Below, one piece after another: positions 23,978 to 28,589 of a stretch of DNA of 28,589 bases (position 1 is the first letter of the stretch; each line of letters opens with the position of its first letter). This stretch comes from CAZCQP01 sp964500895 (GTDB taxonomy: Bacteria; Bacillota; Clostridia; Lachnospirales; JAISER01). The notes beneath the pieces are model-generated. The model worked only from the letters and a program-made list of their open reading frames with translations. It was not told where the DNA came from and ran no database searches. The position numbers were made by a program, and so were the translations under genes. The DNA is taken from NCBI GenBank assembly GCA_964500895.1, contig CAZCQP010000037.1:1-28589 (forward strand), written 5' to 3'.

Positions 23978-25074
23978 AGGCCATAGGCATTATTTTAGCG
24001 GGCGGCAACAACGAAAAACTAGGGGCATTGACAAAAAAGCGGGCCGTAGCCGCCATTCCTGTGGGCAGTTGTTACCGCAGCCTGGACTTTTCTTTAAGCA
24101 ATTTATCCAATTCCGGCGTGGGCAAGGTGGCCGTGTTAACCCAATACAACTCCCGTTCTTTGCATGACCATTTATCCTCCTCCAAATGGTGGGACTTGGG
24201 GCGCAAACAAGGCGGATTGTTCATCTTCTCCCCTTACCTGTCCGACGACAACTCCTACTGGTTTCGGGGCACTGCCGATTCCATTTACCAAAACATTACC
24301 TTTTTAAAACGCAGCAACGAACCTTATGTCATCATCACCTCTGGTGATACGGTTTACCGCATGGATTATAACGATGTCATTCAGCAGCACATTGAATCCC
24401 AGGCGGACATCACCATTGTATACAAAGAAATGACCAACGCCAACATGAGCGATTATGGGGTTTTAAGCCTGAATGAAGACAATTTGGTGCTAGACTTTGA
24501 AGAAAAACCGCTAGACCCTCAGTCCAATCTGATTTCCACCGGCATTTATGTCATTGGCCGCACCCTGCTCATTAAGCTTTTAGAAACCATCATCCCCGAA
24601 GGCCGTTACGACCTGGTGAAGGATTTAATCATCCGTTACCGCCGCAAGCTTAAAATCATGGGCTACCGTTTTGACGGCTATTGGAAGGCTGTCAACAACA
24701 TTGGCTCTTATTTCGACGTGAATATGGACTTCTTGAATAAAGAAGTGCGTGATATTTTCACCAAACATATTGAAACAAAACCCAAAGACGAGCCCCCTGC
24801 AAAGTACAACATGGGCGCCGATGCCTCCGACTGCCTGGTGGGCAGCGGCAGCATTATTAACGGCACTGTCACCCACTCGGTGTTGTTTAGAAAAGTGTAC
24901 ACCGGTGAACATTCTGTGGTCCGCAATTCCATCATTATGGAACGTTCCTTTGTGGGCAACAACTGTGTGGTGGAACATGCCATTTTAGACAAGGAGGTGA
25001 TTCTCTCCGACGGCAAGCAGATTATCGGTACGCCAGACCAACCAATTATCATTGCTAAAGGTACGGTTGTGTAA
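23974..25074 (+). CDS. glgD: GlgD, probable regulatory subunit of ADP-glucose pyrophosphorylase
   Basis: Paralogue of GlgC, 366 residues, translated from an ATG overlapping the glgC stop. The fold is kept (LAGGNNEKLGALT at the start, SGDTVYRMDY, DFEEKPLDPQSNLISTGIYVI, then a shorter beta-helix with NGTVTHSVLFRKVYTGEHSVVRNSIIM). Catalytic motifs are degraded: the GGxGxRL loop reads GGNNEKL, and the KRAKPA stretch reads KRAVAA. In Bacillus-type GlgCD enzymes GlgD is inactive alone but boosts GlgC in the heteromer, and the overlap implies equimolar synthesis. Confidence 0.94.
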   Translation: MKAIGIILAGGNNEKLGALTKKRAVAAIPVGSCYRSLDFSLSNLSNSGVGKVAVLTQYNSRSLHDHLSSSKWWDLGRKQGGLFIFSPYLSDDNSYWFRGTADSIYQNITFLKRSNEPYVIITSGDTVYRMDYNDVIQQHIESQADITIVYKEMTNANMSDYGVLSLNEDNLVLDFEEKPLDPQSNLISTGIYVIGRTLLIKLLETIIPEGRYDLVKDLIIRYRRKLKIMGYRFDGYWKAVNNIGSYFDVNMDFLNKEVRDIFTKHIETKPKDEPPAKYNMGADASDCLVGSGSIINGTVTHSVLFRKVYTGEHSVVRNSIIMERSFVGNNCVVEHAILDKEVILSDGKQIIGTPDQPIIIAKGTVV

Positions 25075-25142
25075 AATAATGCTCTATGGTGTCTGCTTTC
25101 GGGATAAAATAATATATTTATGAAATAATTTTTTAAAAAACC

Positions 25143-25171
25143 TTGCTTTGTGAATCTTTTTGTTTTATAAT
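25143..25171 (+). promoter_or_regulatory. Predicted promoter of spoVG
   Basis: A perfect TATAAT at 25166-25171 has TTGCTT (25143-25148) 17 bp upstream. The leader is about 130 nt. A GAAT at 25152-25155 could recall a sigma-H -10, but the matching AGGA -35 is absent. No glgD terminator is evident in 25075-25142. Confidence 0.5.
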
Positions 25172-25244
25172 GTAACAACCTTTATGAGTTGGCATTAAAT
25201 GACAAATTAGTTAACTTCCAGCAATTTCGAATTACATAATACAG

Positions 25245-25294
25245 CTTGTAAAGGTTGCGGCCCACTAAGCCAAGGCCTACAACACTGTTACAAG
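25245..25294 (+). promoter_or_regulatory. Structured leader hairpin ending at the spoVG ribosome site
   Basis: Nested pairings are CTTGTAA (25245-25251) with TTACAAG (25288-25294), GTTG (25254-25257) with CAAC (25280-25283), and GGCC (25259-25262) with GGCC (25274-25277). The last arm overlaps the first bases of the GAGAGGAG ribosome site (25294-25301). It matches no riboswitch I know. Confidence 0.45.
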
Positions 25295-25310
25295 AGAGGA
25301 GATTTTGCAA

Positions 25311-25619
25311 TTGGAAATAACAGATGTAAGAGTGCGTAAAGTGAACAAGGAAGGTAAAATGAAGGCTGTTGTGTCCATCACTTTAGACAATGAGTTTGTT
25401 GTGCATGACATCAAAGTCATTGAAGGAGAAAAAGGACTCTTCATTGCTATGCCTAGCCGAAAAACCACCGACGGTGAATTTCGAGACATTGCTCACCCCA
25501 TCAACTCCACAACAAGGGACAGAATCCAATCATCTATACTTGAGAAATACGAAATGGCCGTTCTGAACGAAGAAATTTTATTTGAGGCAGCTGCCGACAT
25601 AGAGAATTATGATGCCTAA
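25311..25619 (+). CDS. spoVG: SpoVG, RNA-binding regulatory protein
   Basis: Small cytoplasmic nucleic-acid-binding protein affecting septation, sporulation and virulence genes in Firmicutes. The 102-residue product reads EITDVRVRKVNKEGKMKAVVSITLDNEF, then VVHDIKVIEGEKGLFIAMPSRKTTDGEFRDIAHPINSTTRDRIQ, which is almost the family consensus. I chose TTG 25311, 9 nt after GAGAGGAG and matching the canonical N-terminus; TTG 25305 is only 3 nt away from that site. It stands alone with promoter, structured leader and terminator. Confidence 0.96.
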   Translation: MEITDVRVRKVNKEGKMKAVVSITLDNEFVVHDIKVIEGEKGLFIAMPSRKTTDGEFRDIAHPINSTTRDRIQSSILEKYEMAVLNEEILFEAAADIENYDA

Positions 25620-25708
25620 GCCTAATGACCGAGACTTCTGTGATGCTGACACTAAAATTTGGCTATACCATGAACCCGTTTTTATTTGAACTTAAGATTG
25701 AAAAGTTT

Positions 25709-25733
25709 AGCACTGGTTGCCAGTGCTTTTTTT
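25709..25733 (+). terminator. Rho-independent terminator after spoVG
   Basis: AGCACTGG (25709-25716) pairs with CCAGTGCT (25720-25727) around TTG, followed by a run of seven T. Confidence 0.85.
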
Positions 25734-25774
25734 ATGCAAACATCCCTATTTTTTTAGAACCTGTACTCAATAAT

Positions 25775-25814
25775 GGGATTATGCCGCCTCAACAAAGCAT
25801 GGCGGAATAATCCC
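25775..25814. repeat. Long hairpin between convergent spoVG and metA
   Basis: GGGATTAT-G-CCGCC (25775-25788) pairs with GGCGG-A-ATAATCCC (25801-25814) with one mismatch, loop 12 nt. It lies 12 bp past the metA stop and may end metA mRNA, but it has no T-tract on either strand. Confidence 0.7.
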
Positions 25815-25825
25815 TCTTAAATGCA

Positions 25826-26740
25826 TTAATTAATGGTAAAATCAAAAGGCGTTTTTTGGTATACATAATAGTTCAGCCAGTTGGCAAACAACAAGTTGCC
25901 ATGGGAACGCCAGGTGACCATGGGGGGCAAGTTGGGGTCGTCATTTTGGAAGTAGTGCTTGGGTACTTCAATGGGTAGCCCTTTGTTCACATCCCGCCAA
26001 TATTCGTCGGACAAAGTGTTGGGGTCGTACTCGGAATGGCCAGTGACAAAAATTTGCCGCCCGTCTTTAGAGGCCACAATGTACACCCCTGCTTCTTCCG
26101 ATTCCACCAAGGTTTCCAGCCCCATCACTTTGGCAACATCTGCCGCCCGTATCTCTGTATGCCGGGAATGGGGAGCGTAAAAACAAGTGTCAAACCCACG
26201 CAACAGATTCACATGAGAGCGGTTCACCGTATGGGGAAAGATGCCAAACATTTTCTGGGGCAGCATATATTTAGGCACCCCGTAATGGTAGTAAAGCCCA
26301 GCCTGTGCCCCCCAGCAAATATGCAGGGTGGAGGTCACGTTGGTCTTTGTCCATTCCAAAATTTGTTTAAGCTCTTGCCAGTAGGCCACTTCCTCAAAAG
26401 GCATGGTCTCAATGGGAGCCCCGGTGATGATAAAGCCGTCAAACTTTTCTTCCTTTATGTCACTGAAAGTGTAATAAAAAGCATCCAAATGCTCAAAGGC
26501 CGTGTTCTTGGAGGTGTGGCTTTCCATGTGTATCAGCCGCACTTCCACTTGCAAAGGGGTGTTTCCGATAAGACGCAAAAGCTGTACCTCGGTGGTTTGC
26601 TTTACCGGCATTAAGTTTAAAATGCCAATCTTCAACGGCCGGATGTCTTGGTGAAACGCCCGTTCCTCGCCGATGACAAAAATGTTTTCCTCTTGTAAAA
26701 TGTTAATTGCAGGCAATCCGTCGGGTACCTTAATGGGCAT
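25826..26740 (-). CDS. metA: Homoserine O-acetyltransferase, MetA family
   Basis: Activates homoserine for methionine synthesis. Typical MetA start (MPIKVPDGLPAINIL), then RPLKIGILNLMPVKQTTEVQLLRLIGNTPLQVE, the catalytic Cys in STLHICWGAQAGLYYHYG, the His-Glu pair region (VTGHSEYDPNTL) and the C-terminal WRSHGNLLFANWLNYYVYQ. The determinant loop reads GAPIETMPF. Glu at this position marks acetyl-CoA users (Bacillus type), whereas Gly (GAPLG in E. coli) marks succinyl-CoA users. I chose ATG 26740, with AAAGGAGA upstream, giving 304 residues; the longer frame to 26785 has no support. It follows malQ by 79 bp on the same strand. No SAM riboswitch or T-box is seen in that gap. Confidence 0.95.
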   Translation of the reverse strand: MPIKVPDGLPAINILQEENIFVIGEERAFHQDIRPLKIGILNLMPVKQTTEVQLLRLIGNTPLQVEVRLIHMESHTSKNTAFEHLDAFYYTFSDIKEEKFDGFIITGAPIETMPFEEVAYWQELKQILEWTKTNVTSTLHICWGAQAGLYYHYGVPKYMLPQKMFGIFPHTVNRSHVNLLRGFDTCFYAPHSRHTEIRAADVAKVMGLETLVESEEAGVYIVASKDGRQIFVTGHSEYDPNTLSDEYWRDVNKGLPIEVPKHYFQNDDPNLPPMVTWRSHGNLLFANWLNYYVYQKTPFDFTIN

Positions 26741-26765
26741 GATGTCAGTATCTCCTTTTATGTAA

Positions 26766-26803
26766 GTCCACTGAAGTTTCAGCAATCTGAACCCTCAGTG
26801 GAC
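26766..26803. repeat. Hairpin between malQ and metA
   Basis: GTCCACTGA (26766-26774) pairs perfectly with TCAGTGGAC (26795-26803), loop 20 nt. No T-tract follows on the - strand, so it may be a weak processing or attenuation structure rather than a terminator. Confidence 0.6.
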
Positions 26804-26819
26804 CCCATTTAATCTTCAT

Positions 26820-28460
26820 CTATTCTTCAATGTCAATGGTTTTCACCGCTTCCTTTTCCTCGTCTAAACGGTTGAAAAGGGTGATCAGGTAATGCAGCCG
26901 TTCGCTTAAATTGCTGGCCAGCATTTCCTGGGTATAACGGAACTGCCAGTTGCCAGAAGCTGTACCCGGCATATTCATGCGGTATTCACTGTTTAAGCCC
27001 ATCATGTCTTGAATAGGCACAATGGCGTAGGCCGCAGAGGAGGCAATTAACGCCCGTATCAAGTCCCACGCAGGGTCTTCCCCAGAAACATTTAATACCC
27101 GGCGGAAATAATCTTGAATCTTAGGGTCTGCCTTTGCATACCAGCCGGTGGTGGTGTCGTTGTCGTGGGTGCCGGTGTAGGCCACCGTGTCCACAGTGTT
27201 AAAGTTGTGGGGCAAGTAAGGGTCTGAAGGCTTGCCTTCAAAGCCAAACTGCAAAATGCGCATACCAGGGAAGCCCAGGCCGTCCCGCAAAGCTTCCACA
27301 CCCGGGGTAATAACCCCTAAATCCTCGGCAATGATGGGTAAATCAATACCCGGGAAGTAGGCCTGCACATGCCGGAACAAATCATCACCCGGCCCTTTGC
27401 GCCATTTGCCGTTAACAGCGGTATCATCACCGTAAGGCACCGCCCAGTAGGCTTCAAAGCCACGAAAGTGGTCGATGCGCAAAGTGTCCACCATTTGCAG
27501 AGTGGCTTCAATGCGCTTGCACCACCAAGCGTAGCCGGTGGCTTTATGGGTGGGCCAGTCGTACAAGGGGTTGCCCCATAACTGCCCGGTTTCGCTGAAA
27601 TAATCTGGTGGCACACCCGCTACAAAGGTGGGGGTGCAGTCTTCGTCCAACATAAACAAGGAAGGATTGCCCCATACGTCGGCGCTGTCCATGGCCACAA
27701 AAATGGGAATGTCCCCAATAATTTGTATGTCCAGGCTATTGGCATAGTTTTTAAGGGCTAACCATTGCTTAAAGAATATATATTGCAGGAAACGGTGCTC
27801 GTTCAGTTCATCTGCCAGCTTATCTTGCCAGTGTGCCAGAGTAGAGGGTTTGCGGTTTTTAATATCTTCCGGCCAAGACGTCCAAACAGCACCATAGAAA
27901 TTGTCTTTTATGGCGTTATCAGAAAGCATTTGGCTGTTTTTTTTGTAATATTCTTTATATTCCGGGCTTTCATAATCAAACCGGCGCTTTTCAATAAAAT
28001 ATTCTTTTAAAGCAATGAAAAGCACGTAATCCTCCAACCAGTAGCTGTTTTCTTCGCAAAACCTTTTAAAATCGGCCATTTCCTGGGGAAAATCTTTGGT
28101 ATGCAGGTTGTGGTAAGCTTTTTTGTAAAGGGCAGCCTTTTCGGGAATAACGGCCCCGTAATCCACAGTGTTGGGGGCAAAATTGGGGTAGTCCACGGTG
28201 TCTGTGTGGCTTAGCAAGCCCTCCTGCACCAGTTCATCCGGGCTGATGAGCAAAGGATTGCCGGCAAAGGTGGAAAAGCTTTGGTATGGGGAATCGCCAA
28301 AGCTGGTGGGCCCTAAAGGCAGCACCTGCCACAGTTTCGCCCCAGATGCATGGGCAAAATCTACAAAGTCGTAAGCCCCTTGGCCCAGATCGCCAATGCC
28401 GTAAGGTGAGGGAAACGACGTTGGGTGGACCAAAATCCCGCCTAGACGAGCAAGCTTCAT
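26820..28460 (-). CDS. malQ: 4-alpha-glucanotransferase (amylomaltase, GH77)
   Basis: Transfers alpha-1,4-glucan segments between maltodextrins or glycogen-derived chains in the cytoplasm. The family start RLGGILVHPTSFPSPYGIGDLG is followed by LWQVLPLGPTSFGDSPYQSFSTFAGNP. The catalytic nucleophile motif is TLRIDHFRGFEAYWAVPYG and the acid/base region PIIAEDLGVITPGVEALRD. Near the end come YTGTHDNDTTTGWY and MNMPGTASGNWQFRY. I chose ATG 28460, with AAGGAGG upstream, giving 546 residues, slightly longer than the usual 500 or so. The start at 28535 has no ribosome site and would cover the promoter. It ends in TAG. Confidence 0.96.
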   Translation of the reverse strand: MKLARLGGILVHPTSFPSPYGIGDLGQGAYDFVDFAHASGAKLWQVLPLGPTSFGDSPYQSFSTFAGNPLLISPDELVQEGLLSHTDTVDYPNFAPNTVDYGAVIPEKAALYKKAYHNLHTKDFPQEMADFKRFCEENSYWLEDYVLFIALKEYFIEKRRFDYESPEYKEYYKKNSQMLSDNAIKDNFYGAVWTSWPEDIKNRKPSTLAHWQDKLADELNEHRFLQYIFFKQWLALKNYANSLDIQIIGDIPIFVAMDSADVWGNPSLFMLDEDCTPTFVAGVPPDYFSETGQLWGNPLYDWPTHKATGYAWWCKRIEATLQMVDTLRIDHFRGFEAYWAVPYGDDTAVNGKWRKGPGDDLFRHVQAYFPGIDLPIIAEDLGVITPGVEALRDGLGFPGMRILQFGFEGKPSDPYLPHNFNTVDTVAYTGTHDNDTTTGWYAKADPKIQDYFRRVLNVSGEDPAWDLIRALIASSAAYAIVPIQDMMGLNSEYRMNMPGTASGNWQFRYTQEMLASNLSERLHYLITLFNRLDEEKEAVKTIDIEE

Positions 28461-28482
28461 AATGAACAACCTCCTTTTCTGT

Positions 28483-28511
28483 ATTATAACAAATATAATT
28501 TTATTTTTCCA
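28483..28511 (-). promoter_or_regulatory. Predicted promoter of malQ
   Basis: On the - strand a perfect TATAAT (28488-28483) and TGGAAA (28511-28506) are 17 bp apart. The start site would lie near 28476, 16 nt before the malQ ATG, so the leader is short and consists mainly of the AAGGAGG ribosome site. Confidence 0.6.
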
Positions 28512-28532
28512 TACCAGGGAAAAATTTTGCAA

Positions 28533-28542
28533 CAAGCGCTTG
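28533..28542. promoter_or_regulatory. CAAGCGCTTG palindrome, possible LacI-family operator
   Basis: The perfect 10-bp palindrome has the central CG of CcpA/MalR-type sites and lies about 20 bp upstream of the malQ -35. The outer positions do not fit the cre consensus, so the regulator is unclear. Confidence 0.3.
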
Positions 28543-28558
28543 AAAATTGATTGATTAA

Positions 28559-28582
28559 TTTTTGCTTTTAGCGTCGCAGACT
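28559..28582 (+). repeat. Dispersed repeat, copy B
   Basis: It matches 6436-6459 with one mismatch (G for A in the middle of GCGTCRCAGACT) and is upstream of malQ. It continues to the window edge, so its full length is not visible. Confidence 0.7.
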
Positions 28583-28589
28583 ATTATCA

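Noticed and set aside
25625..25810. 61-codon open frame after spoVG
   Set aside because: It crosses the spoVG terminator and a long hairpin and has no ribosome site.
26741..26819. SAM riboswitch or T-box before metA
   Set aside because: The gap is only 79 bp and shows one simple hairpin; none of the conserved cores is present.
28529..28546. Canonical CcpA cre site upstream of malQ
   Set aside because: Only the inner AAGCGCTT matches; the outer TG and CA positions of the consensus are absent.
1..28589. tRNA genes, including amber-decoding pylT, and rRNA
   Set aside because: I looked in all intergenic gaps for cloverleaf features and found none; Pyl machinery must lie elsewhere.

Overview
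The window comes from an anaerobic, probably endospore-forming, low-to-mid GC Firmicute of class Clostridia. The evidence is a Firmicute-type division and cell-wall (dcw) cluster with two adjacent PASTA-bearing class B PBPs, a MurE with the DNPR motif of meso-diaminopimelate peptidoglycan, spoVG, a glgC-glgD pair, and a trimethylamine methyltransferase gene with an in-frame amber codon at the pyrrolysine (Pyl) position. I cannot name the species.

Layout. (1) 1-1.7 kb, + strand: a stand-alone mttB with its own promoter and terminator, read through an internal TAG. (2) 1.8-15.2 kb, + strand: mraZ-rsmH-ftsL-ftsI-like PBP, a 359-bp palindrome-rich gap, then spoVD-like PBP-murE-murF-mraY-murD-ftsW and a strong terminator. 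The usual next genes (murG, murB, ftsQ) are absent. (3) 15.2-22.2 kb, - strand: a 5'-truncated murA remnant, an ArsR-type regulator coupled to an exported SLH-thioredoxin protein, dnaC(dnaI), dnaD-like and murC. Perfect DnaA boxes lie between murC and dnaD. (4) 22.7-25.7 kb, + strand: glgC-glgD (glycogen precursor synthesis) and spoVG. (5) 25.8-28.5 kb, - strand: malQ, then metA.

How the genes work together. Regions 2 and 3 supply most cytoplasmic peptidoglycan precursor ligases (MurC, D, E, F), the lipid I synthase MraY, a SEDS polymerase and two transpeptidases. MraZ probably represses its own operon through three 10-bp-spaced boxes at its promoter. GlgC/GlgD and MalQ concern alpha-glucan storage and turnover. 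DnaD/DnaC load the replicative helicase.

Most interesting points. TAG is Pyl in mttB, yet six other genes here end in TAG. Two of those stops (mraY to murD, dnaD to dnaC) are followed in the same frame, with no other stop, by the next gene, so amber suppression would make fusion proteins. Also notable are the murA remnant ending in a palindrome at its break, a thioredoxin site reduced to SxxC, inverted DnaA boxes that double as a terminator, and palindrome clusters in two intergenic regions.
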